The position numbers and the translations under genes are program-made. 64,000 bases of DNA, from positions 1-64,000 of the forward strand of contig CALUZV010000009.1 in NCBI GenBank assembly GCA_944325345.1, in the 5' to 3' direction. A model generated the notes under the pieces. That model was not told where the DNA came from. It ran no database searches and saw only the letters and a list, made by a program, of their open reading frames with translations. Of this stretch, positions 52,988-63,525 are shown in pieces; the first letter of the stretch is position 1, and each line of letters opens with the position of its first letter. This DNA comes from an uncultured Parabacteroides sp. (lineage in GTDB: Bacteria > Bacteroidota > Bacteroidia > Bacteroidales > Tannerellaceae).

Positions 52988-53485
52988 TTATAATATTGTT
53001 TTTGCTATCCACGCACATGCCTCGGCGTCGGCCAGTGCGTGGTGATGCGCCTTGAGGTCGTAGCCGCAGCGCGCCGCCACCGTCTGAAGCTGATGGTTGG
53101 GCAATTCCCGGCCGAAGACCCGGCGCGAGGCGCGACACGTACAGTAAAATTCGTAATCGGGATAATCCATCTGATACGTCCGGAAAACGGCGCGCAGGCA
53201 GCCCTCGTCGAACGGACTGTTGTGCGCCACCAGCGGGAGACCTTCGATGCGGGGCGCTACCTTGGCCCACACCTCGGGAAACAAGGGTGCGCGGGCGGTA
53301 TCTTCCAGCGTCAGCCCGTGAACCCTTGTATTCCAATAGAAATAATACTCCGGCTCGGGGCGGATTAGCGAGTAAAACTTATCACAGATTTCCCCAGCAC
53401 GAACAACCACGATGCCGACGCTACAGACGCTCGACGGCTCGCGGTTGGCAGTCTCAAAATCAATAGCAGCAAAATTCTCCATCAT
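52988..53485 (-). CDS. DnaQ-like 3'-5' exonuclease
   Basis: A 165-residue DEDDh exonuclease: D9 and E11 in AIDFETANREP (Exo I), HNSPFDEGCL (Exo II) and HHALADAEACAWIA (Exo III, with the catalytic His and Asp). Resembles the epsilon-type proofreading domain found as a single protein in many Bacteroidales. I start at 53485 (MMENFAAIDFET). The frame is open to 53821, but that stretch is the 42-bp array A7 and would encode a Cys-rich repeat (QSYLQHCCE), so it is not part of the protein. Confidence 0.9.
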   Translation of the reverse strand: MMENFAAIDFETANREPSSVCSVGIVVVRAGEICDKFYSLIRPEPEYYFYWNTRVHGLTLEDTARAPLFPEVWAKVAPRIEGLPLVAHNSPFDEGCLRAVFRTYQMDYPDYEFYCTCRASRRVFGRELPNHQLQTVAARCGYDLKAHHHALADAEACAWIAKTIL

Positions 53486-53576
53486 TATAGTTTTGAAAAA
53501 TTCGGGCGCAAGATACTTATTTCCCGTCGGAAAGACAAGCGTGGCGGCGCATTCCTTTTGCGCGGGCGAAAAGAAA

Positions 53577-53828
53577 TCGTGCAAGCTGCAACGCTTCTCG
53601 CAACACTGTTGCAGATAACTCTGCAAGTTGCAACGGCTCTCGCAACACTGTAGCGAATAACTCTGCAAGCTGCAACGGCTCTCGCAACACTGTAGCGAAT
53701 AACTCTGCAAGTTGCAACGGCTCTCGCAACAGTGTTGCAGATAACTCTGCAAGTTGCAATGCTCCTCGCAACAGTGTTGCGAATAACTCTGCAGCTTGCA
53801 ACGCAATAATTTTTCCCTCACTTCGCCA
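53577..53828. repeat. Array A7: six 42-bp units between exonuclease and vapBC-like genes
   Basis: Unit starts at 53577, 53619, 53661, 53703, 53745 and 53787, exactly 42 bp apart; the last decays after about 15 bp. Each unit reads CTCTGCAAGTTGCAACGGCT followed by CTCGCAACACTGT and AGCGAATAA, with TTGCAAC / CTCGCAA dyads. On the minus strand it contains TTGCAGAGTTATT, which is also in array A1. It is the source of Cys-rich spurious ORFs. The 410-bp gap 53486-53895 holds only this array and the antitoxin promoter. Confidence 0.92.
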
Positions 53829-53859
53829 ACAAAACGATTGCAAAGCTATCAAATGTTCG

Positions 53860-53867
53860 TAACTTTG
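53860..53867 (+). promoter_or_regulatory. -7 promoter box for the vapBC-like genes
   Basis: TAACTTTG, exact TAnnTTTG, 28 bp upstream of the ATG; GAAGGAGG is the ribosome-binding site. Confidence 0.6.
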
Positions 53868-53895
53868 CGGGGAAGAAAATGAAGGAGGAAATCAA

Positions 53896-54144
53896 ATGGA
53901 CGCAACAATTTCATTAGACCGCAGCAATCTATGGCAAATGATACAGGCTTTGTCGCTTAACGCCGACAATAAGCTCTGGCTCGGCCAAAAATTAATTGAA
54001 GAGGCGGAAAAGGAGAAATCCCAATCGGTTTCGGCCAGTAAATTTTATGGCGTGTGGGAAGATGGCGACTCGCCGGATGCAGATGAGTTGGCACGGGAGA
54101 TTAAGGCAAGCAGAAGATTCAAAGACGACATAATCGCTTTCTAA
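53896..54144 (+). CDS. Antitoxin, VapB-like partner of a PIN toxin
   Basis: An 82-residue protein upstream of and 1 bp from a PIN-domain gene. The first about 45 residues are helical (MDATISLDRSNLWQMIQALS, LWLGQKLIEEAEKE), the rest (SPDADELAREIKASRRFKDD) looks like a toxin-binding tail; no DNA-binding fold is certain. The pair probably represses its own promoter, as in other vapBC loci. Assignment rests mainly on context. Confidence 0.78.
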   Translation: MDATISLDRSNLWQMIQALSLNADNKLWLGQKLIEEAEKEKSQSVSASKFYGVWEDGDSPDADELAREIKASRRFKDDIIAF

Positions 54145-54145
54145 A

Positions 54146-54565
54146 ATGGATAAGTATTTGCTTGATACAAATATTTGCGTATTCCTGTTAAGAGGAAAAT
54201 ATGGCATTGACCGAAAAATAGATATTGTCGGCCTTGAAAATTGCTATATCTCGGAAATTACGGAGGCAGAACTCAAATATGGCGCAGAGTTGGGGCGCAA
54301 ACAGGGATTAACGAAGCGTATCCAGAAATTGGACGAATTGCTTGCTTCTTTACAAGTTTTGCCTATCCGCAAAGCGATTGATTTGTATGCCTCGGAGAAA
54401 GCGAGACTGCGTTTTGCGGGCACACCGGCGGATGATGATTTCGATTTACTGATAGGTTGTACCTCCATTGTTTATGGAATGGTCATGGTAACAGAAAACT
54501 TGAAGGATTTTAAAAATCTGGCAGGCATACGAATAGAAAATTGGGTAACAAGAACACATAATTGA
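54146..54565 (+). CDS. PIN-domain toxin, VapC-like ribonuclease
   Basis: A 139-residue PIN-domain protein with acidic active-site residues D7 (YLLDTNICVFLLRG), E in EITEAELKYG, and D in ADDDFDLLIG, followed by VTENLKDFKNL. VapC toxins cut tRNA or rRNA and are blocked by the cognate antitoxin. The gene is 1 bp after the antitoxin gene, the usual order. Confidence 0.9.
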   Translation: MDKYLLDTNICVFLLRGKYGIDRKIDIVGLENCYISEITEAELKYGAELGRKQGLTKRIQKLDELLASLQVLPIRKAIDLYASEKARLRFAGTPADDDFDLLIGCTSIVYGMVMVTENLKDFKNLAGIRIENWVTRTHN

Positions 54566-54587
54566 TTTCAAATAAATTCATCACCCT

Positions 54588-54893
54588 ATGCAAAAACTAA
54601 AAGACTTATACAACAAATATCTTGGGCATCTCAATAAATATTGGGTGGTCGGCATCGTCTTCGTAATCCTGACGTTTACGGCCGGCGACAGCAGCCTCTA
54701 CAAACGTTATACTTACGACGAGAAAATACGGAGCCTCGAAAACGAAATCGAGCATTACCGCAAAGAGATTGAAATTAATAGCAAGAAACTAAAGGATTTG
54801 CACACAGACAAAGAGGGGCTGGAGCGTTTTGCCCGCGAAGAATACCTGATGAAGCGGGAGAACGAGGATATTTTTATTATCAAGGGGGAATAA
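54588..54893 (+). CDS. FtsB/DivIC-like septum formation initiator
   Basis: A 101-residue single-pass membrane protein: helix at about 17-33 (YWVVGIVFVILTFTAGD), then a coiled coil (about 42-75, YDEKIRSLENEIEHYRKEIE) and the end motif LERFAREEYLMKRENEDIFI, characteristic of the FtsB/DivIC family of the divisome. It is convergent with the atp operon. Confidence 0.9.
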   Translation: MQKLKDLYNKYLGHLNKYWVVGIVFVILTFTAGDSSLYKRYTYDEKIRSLENEIEHYRKEIEINSKKLKDLHTDKEGLERFAREEYLMKRENEDIFIIKGE

Positions 54894-54935
54894 ACAAGTT
54901 TCCCCCTCGTGTCCAGCCGTGATGCGTAAAGATTT

Positions 54936-55796
54936 TTAGTTCATGGAGCCTCCAACAATATCCAACAGCTCGTTGGTGATAACTTGCTGGCGGCTCTTGT
55001 TGTATTGCAGGGTAAGCTCTTGCGCAAGGTCGTTGGCGTTGTCGTCGGCGACTTGCATAGCCATCATTCGTGCACCGTGTTCGGCCGTCAGCGTGTCGAG
55101 CAATGTCGTGTAGATAGTCAGGTTCAAGAGTTTGGGGAGCAAGATGCCTTGCAGCTGTTCGATAGAAGGTTCGTAGATGAAATCCTCTACCGTCGTCTTC
55201 CCGCCATTGTCGGGTTGGAGGGAGAGAGGCAAGTAGGTTTTATCCGTCATTACTTGCACCGCCGTATTCTTGAAATGATGATACAGCAGCTCTACCTTAT
55301 CCACTTCTTTCGAGGCGAAGAGGCGCATCAGTTCGGCCGCCAATTCGCTAGCCTTGGCGTAGGTCAGTTTCTCGGCCGTCTGGATGAAACGCTTGTCGAA
55401 ATCGTAACCCGCGCGCCGCAAGTCGTCGGCAATCTTCTTACCAACCGGGAAGAGGCGGACGTTGATATGCTCAGCCTCGTAGTGTTGAATCATCTCGGAC
55501 AATTTTTTCCAGACGTTGGAGTTGTAGGCTCCACACAAGCCACTGTTGGAGGCAAAAGCTACGATGGCGACAGTCCGAACCGGACGTTGAGCGATAAAAG
55601 GCGAACTAATATCATCGCCCGCCGCCAGCAAGCCGTTGAGGATTCCTTCCAGCTCGGAGGCATAGCGCAAGGAGTTCTCCGTCAAAGTCTGCGTGCGGTG
55701 CAGTTTGGCAGAAGATACCATCTTCATCGCAGCCGTAATCTTCTGGGTACTCCGGACGGAAGAGATACGACCTTTTATTTCTTTTAAAGAAGCCAT
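54936..55796 (-). CDS. atpG: ATP synthase subunit gamma
   Basis: The central rotor stalk of F1. The 286 residues begin MASLKEIKGRISSVRSTQKI and end with RQQVITNELLDIVGG, the two conserved coiled-coil helices, with the Rossmann-like middle (VAFASNSGLCGAYNSNV). Last gene of the atp operon; 94 bp from atpA, with a 16-bp inverted repeat in the gap. Confidence 0.97.
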   Translation of the reverse strand: MASLKEIKGRISSVRSTQKITAAMKMVSSAKLHRTQTLTENSLRYASELEGILNGLLAAGDDISSPFIAQRPVRTVAIVAFASNSGLCGAYNSNVWKKLSEMIQHYEAEHINVRLFPVGKKIADDLRRAGYDFDKRFIQTAEKLTYAKASELAAELMRLFASKEVDKVELLYHHFKNTAVQVMTDKTYLPLSLQPDNGGKTTVEDFIYEPSIEQLQGILLPKLLNLTIYTTLLDTLTAEHGARMMAMQVADDNANDLAQELTLQYNKSRQQVITNELLDIVGGSMN

Positions 55797-55833
55797 AAAT
55801 CAATCATGAATTAGGTTAAAGGAAGCATGTAGG

Positions 55834-55880
55834 ATGAAGAATGAAGAATCAAAAGGGGGAATAAATTCTTCATTCTTCAT
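55834..55880. repeat. Perfect 16-bp inverted repeat between atpA and atpG
   Basis: ATGAAGAATGAAGAAT (55834-55849) and its reverse complement (55865-55880), 15-base loop. No T-tail on minus, so it is more likely an mRNA hairpin that shapes expression or stability of the atpA-atpG junction, or a small palindromic insertion, than a terminator. Built like the repeat at 1565-1623. Confidence 0.8.
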
Positions 55881-55890
55881 TTTCCACGCT

Positions 55891-57465
55891 TCATTTTGAA
55901 AGTTGTTTAGCCGTTTCTTCGATAATCTTCGTAATCTCGTCGTTGATGATGCCTTTGCCCAGTGGCTCGAGGACATCTTTCTGGTGCGACGTACGCATAG
56001 ATTGGAGGAAGGCGGTTTCAAATTCGCTTACCTTCTCTACGGGGATATCTTTCAGCAAGCCCTTGGTGCCGCAATAGAGAATGGCGATTTGCTCGGCCAC
56101 CGGCATAGGACTGTATTGCGGTTGTATCAAGAGGCGCGTGTTCTTTTGCCCTTTGTCGATGGTGAAAGCGGTAACCGGGTCCATATCGCCACCGAACTTC
56201 GAGAAGGATTCCAGTTCGCGGTATTGAGCTTGGTCAATTTTCAGTGTGCCGGCCACTTTCTTCATGGCCTTTAACTGCGCGTTACCACCGACACGGGAAA
56301 CAGAGATACCGACATTGATAGCCGGACGGTTTCCTTGGTTGAACAAATCGGTTTCCAAGAATATCTGACCGTCGGTGATGGAGATGACGTTTGTCGGGAT
56401 GTAGGCAGATACGTCGCCGGCCTGCGTCTCGATGATCGGTAAGGCCGTCAAGGAACCACCGCCTCTGACTTTGCCCTTCAAGCTATCCGGCAGGTCGTTC
56501 ATCTGCTCCGCTACTTCTTGCTGGCTAATAATCTTGGCAGCACGTTCGAGCAAACGGGAGTGGAGGTAGAAGATATCACCCGGATAGGCTTCACGACCTG
56601 AAGGACGGCGAAGAATCAATGATACCTCGCGGTAGGCAACAGCCTGCTTCGACAAGTCATCGTAAACCACCAAGGCATGGCGGCCCGTGTCGCGGAAATA
56701 TTCTCCGATGGCGGCTCCGGCAAACGGGGCGAAATATTGCATGGCTGCCGGGTCGGCTGCTGTAGCACTGACGACAATCGTATAGTCCATCGCGCCTTTT
56801 TCTTCTAAAGTGCTGACCAACGTAGCTACGGTTGATGCCTTCTGCCCAATAGCTACATAGATACAATAGACCGGGTCGCCGGCTTCGTAACAACTACGTT
56901 GGTTAATAATCGTATCAATGGCGATGGCCGTCTTACCCGTCTGGCGGTCGCCGATAATCAGCTCGCGCTGTCCACGGCCGATAGGAATCATGGCATCTAC
57001 CGCCTTGATACCCGTTTGCAACGGCTCGTTCACAGGCTGGCGGTAGATAACACCCGGAGCTTTACGCTCGAGCGGCATCTCGCACGTCTCGCCGACGATT
57101 TCGCCTTTCCCGTCAAGCGGATTGCCCAGTGGGTCGATGACGCGGCCAATCATGCCTTCGCTCACTCGGATGGAAGCGATACGGCCCGTGCGTCTCACGG
57201 TGTCGCCTTCTTCGATTTGGTCGGTCGGTCCCAGGAGGACGGCACCCACGTTATCGACTTCCAAGTTCATTACGATAGCTTCCATGCCATTGTCGAAGCG
57301 CAGCAACTCGCTTGCCTCAGCATTATCCAAACCATAGATGCGGGCTACGCCGTCGCTCACTTGGAGCACGGTGCCTACTTCCTCCAGTTTGGCATCCGTG
57401 CTGATACCCTCCAACTCTTTGCGCAGGATGGCGGAAACTTCACTTACATTTATTTGATCTGTCAT
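55891..57465 (-). CDS. atpA: ATP synthase subunit alpha
   Basis: The non-catalytic nucleotide-binding F1 subunit. The 524 residues have P-loop GDRQTGKT (172-179), [19 protein letters not shown] and [15 protein letters not shown]. The start [18 protein letters not shown] fits. It follows atpH by 86 bp. Confidence 0.98.
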   Translation of the reverse strand: MTDQINVSEVSAILRKELEGISTDAKLEEVGTVLQVSDGVARIYGLDNAEASELLRFDNGMEAIVMNLEVDNVGAVLLGPTDQIEEGDTVRRTGRIASIRVSEGMIGRVIDPLGNPLDGKGEIVGETCEMPLERKAPGVIYRQPVNEPLQTGIKAVDAMIPIGRGQRELIIGDRQTGKTAIAIDTIINQRSCYEAGDPVYCIYVAIGQKASTVATLVSTLEEKGAMDYTIVVSATAADPAAMQYFAPFAGAAIGEYFRDTGRHALVVYDDLSKQAVAYREVSLILRRPSGREAYPGDIFYLHSRLLERAAKIISQQEVAEQMNDLPDSLKGKVRGGGSLTALPIIETQAGDVSAYIPTNVISITDGQIFLETDLFNQGNRPAINVGISVSRVGGNAQLKAMKKVAGTLKIDQAQYRELESFSKFGGDMDPVTAFTIDKGQKNTRLLIQPQYSPMPVAEQIAILYCGTKGLLKDIPVEKVSEFETAFLQSMRTSHQKDVLEPLGKGIINDEITKIIEETAKQLSK

Positions 57466-57551
57466 ACTTCTCTTTCATTAATTGTTAGCCATAATTTTTA
57501 CCTCTATGCCGATGTAAACTTCGCTCTTTGGGACGCGAGGAATTTCCTCCG

Positions 57552-58091
57552 TTATCGGTTCAGTAACTGGTTTCGGATATTGCGCAACTGCGAAGCGTAG
57601 CTGGTATCCAGCCGGTAGTTCCCAATCTGTAGCTGGAAGCCACCGATGAGGTCGGGATTCACACGCCCGGAGAACTCGATGGTGTAGCCCGTTTCCTTGC
57701 GGAGCTTCTTCTTCAGGTGCTCTTCGATAGGCTTGTCCGTCGGTACGGCAGTCGTAAAGAGTACACGGGTTATCTTCTTCTCCTTTCGATAAAGGTCGAT
57801 AAACGACCGCGCAAAGAAAAGCAGATAACTTTCGCGTTTATGCTCGAGTACCAAACGGATGAAGCGAACATACAAATCACACACTTTGATGCCTCCGGCC
57901 GTAACCAGGAGCTTTTCTTTCGCAGCCGTGGACACGAGCGGATTCACGAGCGCCTCTTGCAGCGAACGTTCCCGGAGGAAACAGTCGGATAACATTTTCA
58001 TGTTTTCATAAACCTGCTCTTCCAACCCTTTGTCCTTCGCCAGCGAAAAGAGGGCTTTTGCGTACCGAAAAGAAAGTGTTCCAATATCCAT
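57552..58091 (-). CDS. atpH: ATP synthase subunit delta
   Basis: The peripheral-stalk F1 subunit (OSCP type). The 179 residues start with LSFRYAKALFSLAKDKGLEE and end NPDLIGGFQLQIGNYRLDTS, the conserved N- and C-terminal motifs. Normal length. It starts 2 bp after atpF. Confidence 0.95.
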   Translation of the reverse strand: MDIGTLSFRYAKALFSLAKDKGLEEQVYENMKMLSDCFLRERSLQEALVNPLVSTAAKEKLLVTAGGIKVCDLYVRFIRLVLEHKRESYLLFFARSFIDLYRKEKKITRVLFTTAVPTDKPIEEHLKKKLRKETGYTIEFSGRVNPDLIGGFQLQIGNYRLDTSYASQLRNIRNQLLNR

Positions 58092-58093
58092 AT

Positions 58094-58594
58094 TTATGAT
58101 TTACTAAACGATACTTCGTCCAACAACTTATCGATGACTTGCTTTTGTTTGTCGTCGTTGTTGAGGGATTCCTTCATTACTTTTTCGGCGATGGCAACCG
58201 AAAGGTCGGTAATCTCGGCGCGTACCTCGCGGATAGCTTTTTCCTTCTCTTCGCGGATACGGCGGGTCGCCTCTTCCAGTTGCTTGCGCGTTTCGTCGGC
58301 AGCCTTTTGCCTTGCTTCGGCAATAATCTGCTCTTTCGTCATCATCGCTTCCTTGAGGATGGCATTCTGCTGTTCCTTAGCTTGGGCGATAATCGTTTCG
58401 CCTTCAGCCTTCAGGTTAGCCAGTTGCTCGTTGGCTTTCCGTGCCGAGTCCAGAGCCCCCTCGATGTAGGCTTTCCGCTGCTCAACAGCCTTGATGATAA
58501 CCGGAAAACCGTATTTAGAGAGGACCACCAGCACGATACCGAACGATAGAATCATCCAGAAGAGAAGTCCCGAATCTGGTGTTAGTAGAGACAT
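58094..58594 (-). CDS. atpF: ATP synthase subunit b
   Basis: The peripheral-stalk membrane subunit. The 166 residues have one N-terminal helix (about 8-28, GLLFWMILSFGIVLVVLSKY) and a long charged coiled coil (about 35-150). Only one b-type gene is present. 11 bp from atpE. Confidence 0.95.
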   Translation of the reverse strand: MSLLTPDSGLLFWMILSFGIVLVVLSKYGFPVIIKAVEQRKAYIEGALDSARKANEQLANLKAEGETIIAQAKEQQNAILKEAMMTKEQIIAEARQKAADETRKQLEEATRRIREEKEKAIREVRAEITDLSVAIAEKVMKESLNNDDKQKQVIDKLLDEVSFSKS

Positions 58595-58605
58595 AAGTCG
58601 TTATT

Positions 58606-58872
<267 letters not shown>

Positions 58873-58916
58873 TTAATGATAATTCGACTATTGTTTAATT
58901 TTTACTTAATTTACTT

Positions 58917-59978
58917 TTAATCCTTCACTTTCGCCAGTCCGATATAATTGGCCGACAACAAGGTGAAGATATATGCTTGCAGACAAGCCACGAACAACTC
59001 CAGGCAATTCATGAAGATGCAGAATAGGACAGAGACAATCGTCATTCCGCTATTCACGATGACACCCATAGAAGCTGTGATGAATATCAGGCATGTCAGC
59101 GCCAAGATAATCGTATGCCCCGCCATAATGTTGGCAAACAAACGAATCATCAAGGCAAACGGTTTGGTGAATACCCCGAAGAACTCCACGAACGGCATAA
59201 TAGGTATCGGAAGTTTCAGGAAGATAGGCACCCTCGGCCAGAAGATGTCTCTCCAATAAGCCTTCGTACCAAACAGGTTCGTCGCAATGAACGTGCAGAC
59301 TGCCAATACGAACGTAACGGCGATGTTCCCCGTTACATTGGCTCCGCCCGGGAAAATAGGGATAACGCCTAATAAGTTATTGATAAGGATAAAGAAGAAG
59401 ACCGCCTGCAAGTAGGACGAGAACTTCCGATAGTCTTCACCGATGGACTTAGCGATAACTTCTTCCTCAATATACATGACCGTAGCTTCAATCATTCCGA
59501 CGAATCCGCCCGGAGCTTTGCCCGGATGCTTCTTGTACCACGAAGCCGTTTTCAGGATAATACCTAAGAGCAGGGCTGTCGCTAAAAGTAACGCGCAAAC
59601 ATCTTTCGTCAGCGACAAATCGACCGGACGGACCCATTCGCCCTTGGCATTTTGCGTAACGATCTTGCCTGCGTAATCACATTCTTCTGCGATTTGGTAG
59701 CCGTGATAGGTTTGTCCTTCGTGTAACTGCGAGGACAGAAAGATGTCCAAACCTTTGTCTTCACTCCAAACGATGACCGGCAGCGGGATAGCTATTTCCG
59801 TCTCGCCCCACTCGGTAATATGCCACGTATAAGAATCTTGGATATGCGAGAAGACAATGTTTTGTACATCCACTTCCTCGGATGATGCAGCTTTGGCTCC
59901 GTTGAAAGAGAAGAAACCCATCAACATCGCTAATAACCATGCGCCATATTTATTTCTGAATCTGTTCATTTTGTTCAT
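58917..59978 (-). CDS. atpB: ATP synthase subunit a
   Basis: The stator channel subunit, 353 residues. A signal-like first helix and a periplasmic domain of about 100 residues (to about 125) precede the five or six helices; this extension is usual in Bacteroidota. The conserved arginine is in KPFALMIRLFANIMAGHTII. It overlaps the end of the upstream small membrane-protein gene by 29 bp; a second ATG 9 bp in is possible. Confidence 0.95.
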   Translation of the reverse strand: MNKMNRFRNKYGAWLLAMLMGFFSFNGAKAASSEEVDVQNIVFSHIQDSYTWHITEWGETEIAIPLPVIVWSEDKGLDIFLSSQLHEGQTYHGYQIAEECDYAGKIVTQNAKGEWVRPVDLSLTKDVCALLLATALLLGIILKTASWYKKHPGKAPGGFVGMIEATVMYIEEEVIAKSIGEDYRKFSSYLQAVFFFILINNLLGVIPIFPGGANVTGNIAVTFVLAVCTFIATNLFGTKAYWRDIFWPRVPIFLKLPIPIMPFVEFFGVFTKPFALMIRLFANIMAGHTIILALTCLIFITASMGVIVNSGMTIVSVLFCIFMNCLELFVACLQAYIFTLLSANYIGLAKVKD

Positions 59979-60378
59979 TCTTCTCTCTTTTCATTCTCTT
60001 TTTCTCAAATAAATAGATGGAATACGTTTCCATGGCAAGATAGATGAAGTAGAAAAGCATCAACGTGAAACCGAATGCTTTCAGCCTTTCGCCTACCATG
60101 ACAGCATAAAGCCACAAGAAAACAACCGCCAATGCAAATTTGCAAAAGCGAACAACCATAAATGTCGTTACTGTTACGTCGCCCTGCTTCCGCTTCACGC
60201 TGTCGAGGAAATATGTCATCGCCATGGCTGTGAACCAATAGAAGAGCGGGATGGAGGGATACCAACAGAAATAATGCTCCGGCCAGATTGTGTAGAGCAA
60301 TCCACCCAATGTTACGCCGACGATTACATTGACAAACGTAATCAAGGCCATTAACTTCATTCGTAATCTACCACTCAT
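59950..60378 (-). CDS. Membrane protein in the atp operon, AtpI-like position
   Basis: A 142-residue protein with four membrane helices (about 10-30, 40-58, 75-97, 102-122), a Cys/aromatic-rich loop and a very basic tail (KKRMKREK). It sits between atpC and atpB and overlaps atpB, the position occupied by atpI-like genes in other operons. Sequence similarity to AtpI is not evident by eye. It may help a/c assembly. Confidence 0.78.
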   Translation of the reverse strand: MSGRLRMKLMALITFVNVIVGVTLGGLLYTIWPEHYFCWYPSIPLFYWFTAMAMTYFLDSVKRKQGDVTVTTFMVVRFCKFALAVVFLWLYAVMVGERLKAFGFTLMLFYFIYLAMETYSIYLFEKKRMKREKNEQNEQIQK

Positions 60379-60402
60379 CTTATTTCAATTTAATTGTGTT
60401 GT

Positions 60403-60636
60403 TCATTCTATGCAAACGGAAAGCGTATCGTTTTTTACTTCCACGAAACCGCTCTCGACCGGCTGCTCTGTAGTTTTCCCTTCCTTCTCGAACCGGATAA
60501 CTCCTTTTTGCAAAGCAGCTATCAAGGGAGCGTGATGGGGGAGGACATCGAACGAACCGCCTAAGCCGGGGAAAGAAGCACGTTCTGTTTCTCCTTGGTA
60601 AACGATACCTTCTGGGGATATAATTTCCAGTTTCAT
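60403..60636 (-). CDS. atpC: ATP synthase subunit epsilon, short form
   Basis: The F1 epsilon subunit, only 77 residues: the N-terminal beta-sandwich (MKLEIISPEGIVYQGE, PGLGGSFDVLPHHAPLIAAL) is complete, but the C-terminal helical hairpin present in E. coli epsilon (about 135 residues) is absent. The inhibitory C-terminal domain is therefore missing. The gene ends in a proper stop, so this is not a frameshift. 4 bp after atpD. Confidence 0.95.
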   Translation of the reverse strand: MKLEIISPEGIVYQGETERASFPGLGGSFDVLPHHAPLIAALQKGVIRFEKEGKTTEQPVESGFVEVKNDTLSVCIE

Positions 60637-60640
60637 GTCG

Positions 60641-62460
<1,820 letters not shown>

Positions 62461-62494
62461 AAGAAAAAGGCACAAGCTCCGGAGAACTTGTGCC
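62461..62494 (-). terminator. Terminator of the TIM-barrel lipoprotein gene
   Basis: GGCACAAG / CTTGTGCC stem with an inner CTCCGGAG pairing (62469-62494), followed on minus by TTTTTCTT. Confidence 0.85.
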
Positions 62495-62530
62495 TAAGTT
62501 ATGAGAAAAAAGTATTTTAAAGTAAAAGTA

Positions 62531-63451
62531 TTACTTCACGTAATCTGCCTTATTCAAGAAGTCGTAGCTCTGCTGTACGCTTTCCAACGGATTGTTATTC
62601 GTATATTGTTCTACTTCTACATACCAATCTTTGATGTTGTTAGCATACATTTGGTCAAAGATAGGCTTGAAGTTCATCGTACCGCTGGCACCGATTTCCT
62701 TTTCGTCTTTGATATGGATTGCCTTGAACTGTGAGGGGCGATTCTTCAGATAGGCTACGGGGTCGCCTCCACCATGCTGTACCCAATATACATCCATTTC
62801 GAAGAATACATGATTTGGACTTACGTTGTCGAGCAAGAAGTCGTAAATCAACTGGTCGCCAATCTTGCGGAACTCGAAGTCGTGGTTGTGATAACCGAAC
62901 GAAATGCTGGCGGCTGCTGTCTTGTAACCTACGGTGTTGAAGTAGTCGCAATACATCTTCAGGTCGTCGAGTGTCGTCTTGTCGTTCACCGGCATCCAAG
63001 GCTGTACCATGTATTTTACGCCTAATTCGTTGTGAGCTTCGATAGCTTTGTCCCACCAAGCCATTACTTCGGCTTCTTTTTCCTTCGTGAAGGCTTGTCC
63101 GAGGTGGGCACTTGTACATTTCATACCCAAGTCGTTGACCATCTTCTTGAACTCAGCGGGAGCCAAGCCATATATTTTACCGTTGTCGTAGCTGGCCGTT
63201 TCGAGGTTCTTATAACCCATCTTGGCAGCTGCTTCCAATACTTTTTGGATACCATCTTCCTTCACCATGTCGCGAAGAGAATAGAGTTGCAATCCGATGT
63301 ATTTGCCACCTTCCTTGGCTGCTGCGGTAGCTGCTTCGCCGGCAGCAGAAGATGCGGATTTACCTCCGCAAGAAGATAATAACTGTGGAGCAACAATTCC
63401 TCCGGCAAGTAAAAGGGAGGCTTTCTTTAAGAAATCACGTCTGTTTTGCAT
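62531..63451 (-). CDS. Sugar phosphate isomerase/epimerase-like TIM-barrel lipoprotein
   Basis: A 306-residue exported protein. NRRDFLKKASLLLAGG resembles a twin-arginine signal and LLSSCGG is a lipobox, so it may be folded before export. Then an AP-endonuclease-2/xylose-isomerase-like barrel: GLQLYSLRDM, CTSAHLGQAF, FGYHNHDFEF, FFEMDVYWVQHGG, AIHIKDEKE and WYVEVEQY, with His, Asp and Glu metal ligands. The substrate is unknown. I start at 63451 (MQNRRDFLKK); the upstream ATG at 63487 overlaps the promoter. Confidence 0.9.
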   Translation of the reverse strand: MQNRRDFLKKASLLLAGGIVAPQLLSSCGGKSASSAAGEAATAAAKEGGKYIGLQLYSLRDMVKEDGIQKVLEAAAKMGYKNLETASYDNGKIYGLAPAEFKKMVNDLGMKCTSAHLGQAFTKEKEAEVMAWWDKAIEAHNELGVKYMVQPWMPVNDKTTLDDLKMYCDYFNTVGYKTAAASISFGYHNHDFEFRKIGDQLIYDFLLDNVSPNHVFFEMDVYWVQHGGGDPVAYLKNRPSQFKAIHIKDEKEIGASGTMNFKPIFDQMYANNIKDWYVEVEQYTNNNPLESVQQSYDFLNKADYVK

Positions 63452-63484
63452 AGCATCAATATTAGTTGAACAATGAATTTGCTG

Positions 63485-63492
63485 CAAAAGTA
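63485..63492 (-). promoter_or_regulatory. -7 promoter box for the TIM-barrel gene
   Basis: CAAAAGTA on plus is TACTTTTG on minus, 34 bp upstream of the chosen ATG. Confidence 0.65.
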
Positions 63493-63525
63493 GGATTATC
63501 TTTTGTTTTTTGCCTCGTATATATG

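Noticed and set aside
2838..53828. Arrays as CRISPR
   Set aside because: No alternation of constant repeat and unique spacer, unit length is too short or too even, and no cas gene is present.
53486..53852. Cys-rich ORFs (QSYLQHCCE and AELFATVLREPLQL repeats)
   Set aside because: They are array A7 in two frames; the exonuclease start is inside at 53485.
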